Assembly: GCA_010365115.1 (NCBI GenBank)
Contig: JAAFGX010000009.1
Location: 24,130-61,042 of the forward strand
Reading direction: 5' to 3'
Length of the DNA: 36,913 nucleotides
Source of the DNA: Paludibacter sp.
GTDB taxonomy: Bacteria > Bacteroidota > Bacteroidia > Bacteroidales > Paludibacteraceae
Each line of letters opens with the position of its first letter. Positions within the stretch are counted from its first letter, which is position 1. The translations under genes and the position numbers were made by a program. This document shows positions 17,426 to 26,710 of the stretch, in pieces. A model generated the notes under the pieces. It was not told the DNA's origin, did not search any database, and was given only the letters and a program-made list of their open reading frames with translations.

Positions 17426-18676
17426 TTATATGCCATCAATATTTTCATAAATTGAAATTAGTTGTTGAGCGTTTTTCTGACTATTATGTCGCGAAATTGC
17501 AACTTCTCTCCCTTTTTCTGATAATCTTTTAGCTAAAATATCATTTGAAAAGACTTCACATACAGCATTTGCAAGCATTTCTGTTTCTTCAAAACGATAC
17601 AGTAATCCAGTCTCATTATGGGCAATTAAATCAGTCATCCCACCTACACACGACGCAACACATGGAACTCCAAGTAATTGAGCTTCACCTACTGAATTAG
17701 AGCTATTTTCAATGGACGAAGGGCATACAAATACATGAGAAGAAAGATATTGCTGACACATACTTTCTTCTGATAAAGAGCCTGTAAATATAACTTTATT
17801 AGTTAATCCGTTTTTCTTTATTAACGAACTGATATACTTTCCAAAACCATTCAATTTCCAACCCCTATTTGTAACAAAATCGTTTCCAGCCACATATAGC
17901 TTAGTGTCTGGGAAATGGCGGACAATTAATGGTAAAGCTTCTATTACTTTATGTATTCCTTTTAAAGGGTAATGTGCCTGACTAAGAAAAATACTGTGTT
18001 CTTTACAATTGTCAAGTTCCCATTTGTGTTGATAAAATTCATTTCGAAGTGTTTCGTTACAAAAATGATAGTTGGCTGTAGGATTTATTGCCCACAAATG
18101 CACTTTATCCCATAAAGTTCTTCCAATAACATGATCTACAGACTGAATCATTTTTTTCTCCCAATCTCCCCGATTATACATATTAGTATGTTGGTCAAAA
18201 ACTGTATCGAGTCTAACGAAATCTCTGATTGTCGTGTTTTTAAGCAAGTTAAGCCTCGTAATTCCGCCGTAATAATATCTTTCACAAATACTTACAAGTC
18301 CCTGAATGGACACAACCACATTTTTTTTTCCACAAGCTCTAACATATGCTAATCCATGCGGTGATTCTGTTCCGTGAATATGAATAATATCAGGTTGAAA
18401 TTGATTTTGAATAGACTTCCAATGAGTTTCTAATTTTGCATCGTATTTTCCATTTAGATTTTTTTTGGGTGAAAGAAAATAATAAATTCCGTTTAAATAT
18501 AAAGTTTTATCTTCTTTTCCATTATATAATGAAGCTACGGCTAATTCAATCTTGTCATTATCATTCATAAGTGCTTTTGCTCCAGCATACAGCCAACCTT
18601 CAACAACAGGGATGTTAATACCAAGCTCTCGGCAAACATCAGGGAAAAGCGTATTTGTAATCCAAAGTACTTTCAT
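17426..18676 (-). CDS. GT4 family glycosyltransferase
   Basis: This is a 416-residue GT-B protein. Its N-terminal half holds WITNTLFPDVC and a region with HIHGTESPHGLAYVRAC. The donor half has IFLSQAHYPLKGIHKVIEALP, LYVAGND, and the GT4 core CPSSIENSSNSVGEAQLLGVPCVASCVGGM followed by GLLYRFEE. The SQAHYPLKG stretch in place of the usual VGRL..KG is seen in a subset of capsule GT4 enzymes. It sits 9 bp downstream of the stop of 18686-19855, so the two form a tight operon pair. The linkage is unknown. Confidence 0.9.
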   Translation of the reverse strand: MKVLWITNTLFPDVCRELGINIPVVEGWLYAGAKALMNDNDKIELAVASLYNGKEDKTLYLNGIYYFLSPKKNLNGKYDAKLETHWKSIQNQFQPDIIHIHGTESPHGLAYVRACGKKNVVVSIQGLVSICERYYYGGITRLNLLKNTTIRDFVRLDTVFDQHTNMYNRGDWEKKMIQSVDHVIGRTLWDKVHLWAINPTANYHFCNETLRNEFYQHKWELDNCKEHSIFLSQAHYPLKGIHKVIEALPLIVRHFPDTKLYVAGNDFVTNRGWKLNGFGKYISSLIKKNGLTNKVIFTGSLSEESMCQQYLSSHVFVCPSSIENSSNSVGEAQLLGVPCVASCVGGMTDLIAHNETGLLYRFEETEMLANAVCEVFSNDILAKRLSEKGREVAISRHNSQKNAQQLISIYENIDGI

Positions 18677-18685
18677 ATAATTTAA

Positions 18686-19855
18686 TTATTTCTTTAATAA
18701 CTGTATCCATTTATTACCTATCACTTCAAGGCTAAAACGAGTACTATCTTGTATAGCTTGCAAAGCCATAAATTCTCTCTTATCATTATTTATCATAAGT
18801 TCTGAAAGAGCTGTAACATATAAATCTTCGTCGAAAGGTTCAATTAAAATTCCATTTATCCCATTTTCAACAATATCAGAAGCTGAAGCAAAACTATTAT
18901 ATAAAACAGGTACACATCCATAAGTCATCGCCTCTGCCAATACAAGGGGCCAACCTTCAACATTCGATGTCATACATAGAATTGATGCCTTTGAGTAGTA
19001 TTGTATTACGTTTGATTGTGAGCCTTTAAATTCAATATTCAGTATTTTTTTTTCATTCACCAAATCTTCTAAAAGGATTCTATCTTTACCATCGCCAACT
19101 ATTACAAATTTCCAATCAGGGATTATTTGAAATATCTTACCCAAAATTTTCACAAGTCTATCCACCTGTTTATGTTCATTATCTAATCTTCCTACATAAA
19201 GAACTATCTTTTCTTTATTTTTTAGCTCTATTCTCTGAGGTTTAATTGTAACTGGGTTCTCAATAGATTTGATTTTATCTATAATCTTTAAACCGGCTGT
19301 TTTCTTAAAAACCGGAATAAACTTTTTAGACAATAAAATATATTCATCGCTATATTTATAAAATAAGCGATGATCTTTTCTGATTTTATATAATTTATGA
19401 TATATAATAACCGGTTGAAACAATTTTTTAAGAACTCTTTTCCCGTTAAATTCAAACTTCTCGTGTTTTAAAAAATTGTAAAGCATTTTATAGATTGCAT
19501 CTGGTGAGTTGTGCTCTACTGTAATTATTTTACTCGATATTTTACTTTTTACTTTTACTAACAAGTCAAAAGTCTTTGCATAACTCTCCTGATTTATTAT
19601 AGTATCTGGTTGAAATGAGGATATTATTGAGTAAAAGAAGTCTTCATTTTCAATCGAAAGAGTATTGTGTTGGTTGGGAAATCTGTACAAAGTGATTTTT
19701 TTGTTTAATTTCTCCAATAATTCTTCATCTTCCTGGATAAAAGAAATTATACGTACATTATATCCTTGTTCATAAAGAAAATTTGCGATTACAGTTGTAA
19801 CAGTTTCAATGCCACCGTATCCGGGAAATCTATGTATAAAAAAAAGTATTTTCAT
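18686..19855 (-). CDS. GT4 family glycosyltransferase
   Basis: The 389-residue protein begins with HRFPGYGGIETVTTVIANFL, the classic GT4 acceptor glycine loop. Donor-side motifs are LYVGRLDNEHKQVDRLVKIL, FVIVGDGKDR and MTSNVEGWPLVLAEAMTYGCVPVL, containing the E-x7-E pair. It should act on the cytoplasmic face, extending the lipid-linked oligosaccharide. A 367-bp gap with repeats separates it from the flippase gene upstream. Downstream it is tightly packed with 17426-18676. Confidence 0.9.
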   Translation of the reverse strand: MKILFFIHRFPGYGGIETVTTVIANFLYEQGYNVRIISFIQEDEELLEKLNKKITLYRFPNQHNTLSIENEDFFYSIISSFQPDTIINQESYAKTFDLLVKVKSKISSKIITVEHNSPDAIYKMLYNFLKHEKFEFNGKRVLKKLFQPVIIYHKLYKIRKDHRLFYKYSDEYILLSKKFIPVFKKTAGLKIIDKIKSIENPVTIKPQRIELKNKEKIVLYVGRLDNEHKQVDRLVKILGKIFQIIPDWKFVIVGDGKDRILLEDLVNEKKILNIEFKGSQSNVIQYYSKASILCMTSNVEGWPLVLAEAMTYGCVPVLYNSFASASDIVENGINGILIEPFDEDLYVTALSELMINNDKREFMALQAIQDSTRFSLEVIGNKWIQLLKK

Positions 19856-20222
19856 TATTTCTTAACTGCTTATCTGTTTAGAGCAAGTGTTAATTTATAT
19901 TGACGCATATTTGACAATCATCCATCCATCTATTTAGAAGTAAAAGCATTTCTAATTTAGAAAATATTTCATTAATGCAAAGATGCTAAGTGGCAAATCC
20001 TCAAAGCTTTATTGAGTAGTTGATTTTTCGTGGCTACTTTGTGTCTTAGCATCTTTGCTCTTGCTTGCCTGCGGCAGGCAGGTTCAAAAATAGGTCAAAA
20101 ACAATCTTATTTATCTATAGCATGTTCAAAGCAGATAACCAGTACTTCTTATTTCCGTTGAACTCTTAAATAATAGCTTTCGAATTTATTCTTCCTTAAT
20201 TTTTATTTAAAAAATAAATGGA
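19856..20222. other. Repeat-bearing intergenic region inside the EPS locus
   Basis: No gene is visible in these 367 bp. The region holds a perfect 14-bp inverted repeat: gcaaagatgctaag (19977-19990) and its complement at 20045-20058. The left arm continues into tggcaaa, and the opposite strand of the right arm continues into acacaaa. A separate palindrome (20066-20080) follows. This is typical of dispersed intergenic repeats, and it splits the operon between the flippase and the first GT4 gene. Confidence 0.6.
20066..20080. repeat. REP-like palindrome TGCCTGC-G-GCAGGCA
   Basis: Perfect 7-bp arms surround one central base. The same palindrome, with central C, recurs at 36860-36874, and a degenerate relative is at 33029-33045. 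It is GC-rich in an AT-rich background. Confidence 0.65.
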
Positions 20223-21800
20223 TCAATCTTTACGAAATTTCATTAACAATTTACTTTTATGATTCGTATATAATGAATTCATTTTCCCAAATAGAATCTT
20301 GAAATTATCGAGTGCATTCGTTTGTTCTTCTTTTGTAAATCCAACAAACCATACAACAAAAACATAAGTAACAGTACTAATTCCAATGACAGTAAAAAGT
20401 CGAATAAGTCCTGAACTCATAAAAAACATAGGAATGACAGAAACTAAAAAAATAATTACAAACGATAGCAAACTACGAAGAACGATAGTTTTCATATAAA
20501 TAGGTATGGACAGTTGACAATTTTTGTATGCAAAATATACAGTAACTCCAAAACTCAAAACCGAGAATAATAAAAACACAATATATAGAACATAAGGTTG
20601 ATAATGAAATAAAAATAATAAATAGGATATAAAAAGGGGTAATATAAATAGAGCAGAGGAATAAAGTTGAAACTTTTTTATATTTCCAACTGCTGCAATT
20701 GAATTTGATAGCGTCGAATAAAATTGTTCAATCAAATTACGAACTAAAAGTAGTTGACAAAAAATCACTGCAAAATCAGGTACGTTTTTCAGCCAGAGCT
20801 TAAATATGTAAGGCATTTCAATCAATACAGGAACATAGAATATTACTAACAAAAAAAAGGAAATTTTGCTCCCCAACATTGACGCTTTCAACATCATGGA
20901 ACGATTACCGGCTCCTTCGCTTTTGGCAATTACTGGATTTAAGGCTTTTTGCATTGTGTTTGCAAAAGCTCCAAGTTGTCCGCTAATTTGAGCTGAAACA
21001 CCCTGAGCTGCATTAACCACAGTACCAAAAAAAACATTCAGAACAATTCCCTGCCCATAACTGCCAACCATACTTGTAGTAGCACCTAAGAAAGACCAAC
21101 CGGCAAAGCTACTCATCTCGTTAAATAATTTTTTATTAAAATATTGTCGTATTTTAATACGACATTCTTCGTAATAGCGGATACAATAAAGCTGACGTAA
21201 AAACAAACTAAATAACGTAACCGCAGCCATTAATAAACCGAAAGTTGATAATCTGTCGTATGAAGTGTTTAGGATGTAAAAAGCAATAGCCAGTTTCAAT
21301 ACAGATTCAATAATCCCCAATACTGCAAATAACAGCATATTTTCATGAGCATTAATCACCGCATCGTATGGCACAGAAATTACGGTAAAAAAAGTGCTGA
21401 AAATCATAAACTGAAATATCAGTTTTGCTGCATCCATTCTTTCCGCAGAGATATTTAGAATGCCATTGAACAATAAATAGCCCGCTCCTTCAAGTATCAA
21501 CAAAATCACAAAAGCAATGCCGATGTGCAATACCATACTTACATTAAAAATCTGCTTTTGTCGCTCTACATTCCCAACTCCCTGAGAATATGACATAAAG
21601 CGCTGAGTGGCAGTTGTCATTGCATTGTTAAGAAACATCAACATGGAAATAGCTCCACCTACCACATTAAAAATCCCATAATCTTCAACACCCAATGCTT
21701 CTAAAATCAGACGAGTAGAATAAAGTGAAATAAAAACAGTAATAGCCATTCTTCCATAAAGAATCCCGGTATTAATAGCTATTCGTTGTGAGGCTTGCAT
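20223..21800 (-). CDS. Wzx-type polysaccharide flippase (MATE/MOP superfamily)
   Basis: The 525-residue protein has about 12-14 hydrophobic segments. Its start is characteristic of Wzx proteins: RIAINTGILYGRMAITVFISLYSTRLILEALGVEDYGIFNVVGGA. Further in it has NAMTTATQRFMSY and ALNPVIAKSEGAG. It should translocate the undecaprenyl-pyrophosphate-linked repeat unit from the cytoplasmic to the periplasmic face of the inner membrane. It lies 13 bp from the wzc-like gene, so the two are one transcript. The protein closely fits the Bacteroidota Wzx subfamily by pattern. Confidence 0.9.
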   Translation of the reverse strand: MQASQRIAINTGILYGRMAITVFISLYSTRLILEALGVEDYGIFNVVGGAISMLMFLNNAMTTATQRFMSYSQGVGNVERQKQIFNVSMVLHIGIAFVILLILEGAGYLLFNGILNISAERMDAAKLIFQFMIFSTFFTVISVPYDAVINAHENMLLFAVLGIIESVLKLAIAFYILNTSYDRLSTFGLLMAAVTLFSLFLRQLYCIRYYEECRIKIRQYFNKKLFNEMSSFAGWSFLGATTSMVGSYGQGIVLNVFFGTVVNAAQGVSAQISGQLGAFANTMQKALNPVIAKSEGAGNRSMMLKASMLGSKISFFLLVIFYVPVLIEMPYIFKLWLKNVPDFAVIFCQLLLVRNLIEQFYSTLSNSIAAVGNIKKFQLYSSALFILPLFISYLLFLFHYQPYVLYIVFLLFSVLSFGVTVYFAYKNCQLSIPIYMKTIVLRSLLSFVIIFLVSVIPMFFMSSGLIRLFTVIGISTVTYVFVVWFVGFTKEEQTNALDNFKILFGKMNSLYTNHKSKLLMKFRKD

Positions 21801-21813
21801 TTAGTGTAAAATG

Positions 21814-24258
21814 TTAAACGTTGAATGCTTTCTTCTTTTTAACATTTTCATTCCCATACCCATACTTATTATCCTGTTTGTTAACATAGCCGTAGCCATA
21901 TTTCTTTCCTGAACCATAGCGGTAACTGAATTTAGTACGATCAGTTCCGTTTAGAACAAAATACATATTCTTTAGTTTTTTCAGTTTAAATAGGTTGGTA
22001 GCATCTTCAATATTCTTCTTTGGTGTATAATCTGCACGAACTAAATATAAATTGACATCCGCAAAACGGTTTAACAAAAAACAATCGGATACGACCAAAA
22101 CTGGAGCTGTATCAATTATAATATAATCATATTGTGCCCGTAATTCTGATATCAACAATCCTAAAGCAGGTTTTGCAAGCAATTCATTTGGGTTTGGTGG
22201 TATTGGACCAGCCAGTATTACCGATAAATTTGGATGAATGCCCGAAGGATTCACCAGTTGATCTTTTTTTAGGTGACCCGTTAGGTATAAAGTAATCCCG
22301 CTTTTACTCTCGATGCCCAGATATTCTGCTAATTTAGGTTTTCGAACGTCCAGACCAATAATCAATACCTTTTTATCTAGCAAAGCAAGACTCATTGCCA
22401 GATTTATTGTAGCAAATGTTTTACCCTCTCCGCTTATACTTGAAACTATATTTATTATTTTTTTGTCAGAGCTGTCCATTACAAACAAAAGGTTGGTTCG
22501 TAAAAGCCGTATTAGTTCAGTAAATGAATCTGTATTATTCTCTTTGATGAAAACATTGTTAGCCTCATTACTTATAGGAATCTCTCCCAGAATTGGAACA
22601 TCGGTTAGTTCTTCCAGTTCTTCTTTGGTGGAAATTTGAAACCGGAGTAAATCACCTATTTTTATTCCTACAATCGGAATAAATAAACCAATGATAAAAG
22701 AAATAATTAAAATCAATAATTTATTTGGCGAAACCGGACCACCAGTATTCCGAACATTATCAATTATTTTGGCAATGGGTTCAACCATAGAAAGATTTAC
22801 ATACTTTTCTTCTTTTTTCTGAAGCAAAAACAAAAACAACGCTTCTTTTACACCCTGTTGACGTTTTATCTCAGTATATTCACGTTCCTGACGCGGGATA
22901 GCTCTGATTCGGGCAGCATTTTCGTTGTTCCTTGATAAAAGATCCCTTTTTGCAATTTTCAAGTTATTTTTTTCATTTCTCACACTGGATTGAACTGTGC
23001 TAAACATTGATTCTATTTGATTTGTTAAATCTATCATTGCCTGATTGCTACTGGAAGCTATTCGCGACAAACGGTTGCGTTGTAATATAAATTTATTGTA
23101 ATTGTTAATCAACTCGCTTAAGCCCGAACTAGAGATTCCTGAACTGGCAGGAATTAACTGAAAAAGATTTTCTTTTCTGTGCATATAGTCGTCAATATCG
23201 CTTACTATTGCCAATTGGGTTTCCACTTCAAGTCTTCTTTGAGCAAAATCGCCTGTTTGTTGTATAAACATATTGGATTCTGAAGTAATATCTGTCAATC
23301 CTTGTACTTGCTTGTAATTTTCAACACGTGTTTCAACATCCCCCAATTCCCTGGAAAGTGTCATAAGCCTATCATCAATAAACTGAGCCGTATTATTAGC
23401 CATAATAGTTTTATCGTTCAAATCCTCACGATTATAAACTTCAATAAATTTATTCAAAAATGATTTCCCCAGATTTATATTGGAAGTTTTATATGTTATA
23501 ATCACCACGGATGTAGTTTTTGAAGTCAGTTCCATTTTCAACTGAGCAATTACTTCTTTAGCTTTGCTCTCCGGACTTTGAAGTGTAACACCCACAATCA
23601 TATCTTCTTTAGGTCTTAACGAGCCTCGCGTTGTATTTACAACTCCAAATGGTAGTTTAACCTGACTGTCCGAAATGGAAGATTTCACATTATACGTCCT
23701 ACCCAGATATTTGCCTGAAAATTCGTAAACGCCAGACGGGTGCACAAGAATTTCGAATTTAATCTCATCGTTCAAAGTGTCTAGTATAACATCGGGTAAA
23801 CGTACAATAATTGGAGATTCATTTCCGGAAAGAATCCTCTCATTGTATTTCCCAAGGTTTGTGAAACCAACGGCAGTGCCAAGTTTGCTGATAATTGGAA
23901 GCGTGGCAATATGTGTATAATTTGCGTTTGTTCCAAGTTCGCGAACTACTTGCTCTACCAGTGTTCTGGTTTTCAAAACTTCTAACTCGTTATCAACATT
24001 ATTTTTTTGAGTAAAAAGGCCCATTTCTTTAAATGCATTCATTTCCGCAGAGCCACTTCCTTTTTGATCATCTTTGAGTAAAATGGATGTGGTGACTTCG
24101 TAACTTGGCAAGGTGAATTTTAAATAAATCAAGGCCACACTAAGGCATACAAATAAAGAGACAACAACCCATTTCCAGTGCGAAATATATCGGATAAACA
24201 TACCAAGAAAATCAATTGGTTTTTCATATATTTCATCCAACTCCGAGTACTTATTCAT
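21814..24258 (-). CDS. Wzc-like polysaccharide co-polymerase / BY-kinase
   Basis: The 814-residue protein combines an N-terminal Wzz/GumC chain-length domain with a C-terminal bacterial tyrosine kinase. A membrane helix lies near residues 30-50. A long periplasmic coiled region (about 270-470) contains GNVD-type Wzz features, and a second helix precedes the kinase (about 505-530, PVSPNKLLILIISFIIGLF). The kinase has Walker A SSISGEGKTF (near 605-615), Walker A' IGLDVRKP and Walker B YDYIIIDTAP (near 713). The end is a tyrosine cluster (YRYGSGKKYGYGY, KYGYG) for autophosphorylation. It controls polymer length and couples to the Wza channel. No Wzb-type phosphatase is in the window. Confidence 0.93.
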   Translation of the reverse strand: MNKYSELDEIYEKPIDFLGMFIRYISHWKWVVVSLFVCLSVALIYLKFTLPSYEVTTSILLKDDQKGSGSAEMNAFKEMGLFTQKNNVDNELEVLKTRTLVEQVVRELGTNANYTHIATLPIISKLGTAVGFTNLGKYNERILSGNESPIIVRLPDVILDTLNDEIKFEILVHPSGVYEFSGKYLGRTYNVKSSISDSQVKLPFGVVNTTRGSLRPKEDMIVGVTLQSPESKAKEVIAQLKMELTSKTTSVVIITYKTSNINLGKSFLNKFIEVYNREDLNDKTIMANNTAQFIDDRLMTLSRELGDVETRVENYKQVQGLTDITSESNMFIQQTGDFAQRRLEVETQLAIVSDIDDYMHRKENLFQLIPASSGISSSGLSELINNYNKFILQRNRLSRIASSSNQAMIDLTNQIESMFSTVQSSVRNEKNNLKIAKRDLLSRNNENAARIRAIPRQEREYTEIKRQQGVKEALFLFLLQKKEEKYVNLSMVEPIAKIIDNVRNTGGPVSPNKLLILIISFIIGLFIPIVGIKIGDLLRFQISTKEELEELTDVPILGEIPISNEANNVFIKENNTDSFTELIRLLRTNLLFVMDSSDKKIINIVSSISGEGKTFATINLAMSLALLDKKVLIIGLDVRKPKLAEYLGIESKSGITLYLTGHLKKDQLVNPSGIHPNLSVILAGPIPPNPNELLAKPALGLLISELRAQYDYIIIDTAPVLVVSDCFLLNRFADVNLYLVRADYTPKKNIEDATNLFKLKKLKNMYFVLNGTDRTKFSYRYGSGKKYGYGYVNKQDNKYGYGNENVKKKKAFNV

Positions 24259-24353
24259 AAATTTTAAATTTTTAAAAGCATTTTTAAATTATTTGTTAAT
24301 ATATTTATTAACAATGTCTGGTAATAAATGAGGAAAAATATTCGTGTGTTCAA

Positions 24354-25172
24354 TTATTTAAATACAGTGAAAATTAAGCTGGTAAGTGTTATCAATATTG
24401 ATAGTGAGGAAATTCCAAATGATTCAGCAGCACCATAATTTGACGATCTTGATTTCGATTTGTTTGGTTCGACATATACTACATCGTTTTGTTCCAAATA
24501 ATAGGCGGGAGAATAAATAATATTTTTATCATTCAAGTTAAGAGTTATGTACTCTTTAGTGCCATCTGCTTTTTCGCGCAATACTTTTACATTATCCCGC
24601 TTCCCATTTATGGTCATATCACCAGCCATTGCCAAACCGTCAAAAATAGTCATTCTGTCATTTTCAGTTTCATATTTACCGGGTCGGAGAACTTCACCTA
24701 AAATATTAACCGAATAGTTGATAAATCGTATTGTTATTATCGGTATTTCTCTACTGAAAGCACCTGCAAGTTTCTTATGAAGTATCGATTCCAACTCCAT
24801 ACGTGTATATCCTTCCACCTTTATTTTTCCAAATACAGGGAAATCAATAAATCCCTCATCATTTACAAGATATGACTGCAAAACAGGTTGAGAGAAAAGT
24901 GAATTTGGATTTGAAGCATCCGCTATTTGTGGTACAACTAAATTGTACATGCGCGAAGCTTCCGGTTCTGAACTCACCACAGTAATACTTAGTAAATCTT
25001 TTGGTTTTATCCGTGCTTTGTAAAATTCTTTAGCATCAGCTTGTTTCTTAAAAGAGCTCTCTTCTACTTTCACTTTTTGAAAATAGGCTATATCTTTTAC
25101 ATTTGCACAAGAACTTGTAAAAAATACGATTAGTAAGGGAAAAATATAACGAAAGTTTTTTTTGAAATTCAT
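24354..25172 (-). CDS. Wza-like polysaccharide export lipoprotein
   Basis: The 272-residue protein has a lipoprotein signal ending TSSC (Cys22). A Poly_export domain follows (about 45-145, with RIKPKDLLSITVVSSEPEASRMYNL and YLVNDEGFIDFPVFGKIKVEGYT), then one SLBB-type domain (about 150-240, INYSVNILGEVLRPGKYETENDRMTI). It ends in a hydrophobic helix (about 252-270), as usual for Bacteroidota Wza proteins. It forms the outer-membrane exit for the polymer together with the Wzc-like protein. It is the first gene of the minus-strand EPS transcript, with 95 bp to wzc. Confidence 0.92.
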   Translation of the reverse strand: MNFKKNFRYIFPLLIVFFTSSCANVKDIAYFQKVKVEESSFKKQADAKEFYKARIKPKDLLSITVVSSEPEASRMYNLVVPQIADASNPNSLFSQPVLQSYLVNDEGFIDFPVFGKIKVEGYTRMELESILHKKLAGAFSREIPIITIRFINYSVNILGEVLRPGKYETENDRMTIFDGLAMAGDMTINGKRDNVKVLREKADGTKEYITLNLNDKNIIYSPAYYLEQNDVVYVEPNKSKSRSSNYGAAESFGISSLSILITLTSLIFTVFK

Positions 25173-26016
25173 AATGTGAATTATTTAGGTTTATTTTAAA
25201 ATTAGAATATCTGTTTATTTGCAGTTTTGCAATCAATTTAAAGTTTATCAGTTAATTGATTGAGCGCAAAATTGTTCGTCACTCCCATACTGAAGCAATA
25301 TTTTAACTGTGTTTTTTAAAATAATTATTAGCATAAGCGCTAAGCATCTTATGCTTTGAATAAACAATTTTGTGACAGTTGTGCTTCCAAGGAATTTTTA
25401 TTCAAAAAAAAATAAAGTATTTGATTATTTTGTTTGACGCTCATAGCCGTTAACCGGAATTCTGATTCTAATAACTGAAATTTATATTCGAAATTTCTTA
25501 GTTTTTGGAAAAAAACATTTCACCATGTATTTAGGTTTTTCTTTTGACACCTTAGAAAACTTGTCAATAATAATTTTGGTTGATAAAAATAACATACATC
25601 AGTCCAATTGACGTGTTAACTTTATAGTTCTTGTTATTCTATTTTTGAAAAAATATTTATAAGTTTTATCTTTTTTTTTAATCTAACAAGTGATAAGTGA
25701 AAAAAGTTTTGTAAAGTGAATGTAATATTTTGTGTAGGAATGTCAATATACATCTCAATATGCTGTGATTGAGTTAATAAAACAAAATTGAATAATAAAG
25801 TAGTAGTATGAAATTTGCAGAAATTTACAATGAATTTTGCCGATTTTAGACAGAAAAACTGAATGAGAAGAGATTTTCAGTTATTAGTGACCATAAATTC
25901 GACCAAATGAATTGGTTTGAAGGTTGCTGCAACTTGTGCGAGCAATGCAGCATGTGCAGTAAGCAATAAGTGATGTGAAGAATAAATCAAGTGATGTGAA
26001 TATCAAACAGTTTGCT
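25173..26016. other. 844-bp non-coding region upstream of the EPS operon
   Basis: No convincing gene is present on either strand. It should hold the promoter and leader of the EPS operon, but I found no TAnnTTTG match on the minus strand. A small hairpin, aagcat-ctt-atgctt, is at 25342-25356. A 12-bp direct repeat, aagtgatgtgaa, occurs at 25968-25979 and 25989-26000 (21-bp period). The length suggests a regulated leader, but that is inference. Confidence 0.5.
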
Positions 26017-26655
26017 TTATTGATACGCCTGCAAACCAATTAATTTTTTATTCTCATGCTTTTTCCAAAACCAATCGTTTATTTTATAAGTAACAAAAGC
26101 ACTTCCGGCACCCAAAATAGCTCCTGCCAACACATCGCTAGGGTAGTGAACGCCCAGATTCATGCGCGAATATCCCACAGAACATGCCCATAAATAGGAA
26201 GGTGCAATAACGTACCACTTAGGATATTTCATACTTAGTGCAGTGGCAGTAGTAAAAGCAAGCGATGTGTGACCCGAAGGAAAAGAAAGGGATTGTTCGG
26301 TTGTATAAGGATTAATTATTCCTGGATAGGTTACATATGGTCGTGGGCGACCAACAACTTTTTTAAGAGAATAGGTAAGTACACCATCCACGCCTAAACT
26401 TGCCCCCACATAAATCGCATTTTTCAGCAATTCATCATCTTTCTCAATAAGAGCAACTATTCCCATTACTAATGGAGTGCTTACAGAGACTGCTGTGGTT
26501 GTATTTGAAATAAAGATGGAATATTGTCTTAATGCCACAGGTGTTGTGCTATTTAAGTTTTTAAGAAGATCAATATCTGCATTTTGAGCCGATACTCGTG
26601 TAGTAAATATTGAAAAGGTAACACAAAGCAGAATAATTGTCGTAAATTTGCACAT
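26017..26655 (-). CDS. PAP2-family membrane phosphatase
   Basis: This 212-residue protein has a signal peptide-like start (MCKFTTIILLCVTFSIFTT..VSAQ). It shows the three PAP2 acid phosphatase motifs in order: KKVVGRPRPY (K-x6-RP), SFPSGHTS (PSGH) and SRMNLGVHYPSDVLAGA (SR-x5-H-x3-D). Such enzymes dephosphorylate lipid phosphates. Next to an EPS locus, recycling of undecaprenyl pyrophosphate is attractive, but family members also act on other substrates. It is divergent from the NadR-like gene and separated from wza by 844 bp, so it is probably transcribed separately. Confidence 0.88.
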   Translation of the reverse strand: MCKFTTIILLCVTFSIFTTRVSAQNADIDLLKNLNSTTPVALRQYSIFISNTTTAVSVSTPLVMGIVALIEKDDELLKNAIYVGASLGVDGVLTYSLKKVVGRPRPYVTYPGIINPYTTEQSLSFPSGHTSLAFTTATALSMKYPKWYVIAPSYLWACSVGYSRMNLGVHYPSDVLAGAILGAGSAFVTYKINDWFWKKHENKKLIGLQAYQ

Positions 26656-26665
26656 ATTTTTTTGT

Positions 26666-26697
26666 CAAAGATAATATTATATTACAAATTTTACGAA
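26666..26697 (-). promoter_or_regulatory. Minus-strand promoter of the PAP2 gene
   Basis: On the minus strand TATCTTTG (26666-26673) matches TAnnTTTG. A near -33 element, TTCG (26694-26697), lies 20 bp upstream. The start would fall about 5 nt before the PAP2 ATG, giving a nearly leaderless message. Confidence 0.4.
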
Positions 26698-26710
26698 TTG
26701 CGAATAACTG

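Noticed and set aside
20085..20092. TATTTTTG minus-strand -7 box before the 19855 gene
   Set aside because: It matches TAnnTTTG, but there is no -33 element at the right distance, and it lies 230 bp from the ATG next to a repeat.
25048..25236. 62-codon minus-strand frame over the wza start
   Set aside because: It overlaps the wza signal peptide in another frame and has no recognisable features.
25173..26016. Invertible promoter of the Bacteroides capsule type
   Set aside because: No pair of inverted repeats enclosing a promoter was found in this region, and no recombinase gene is in the window.
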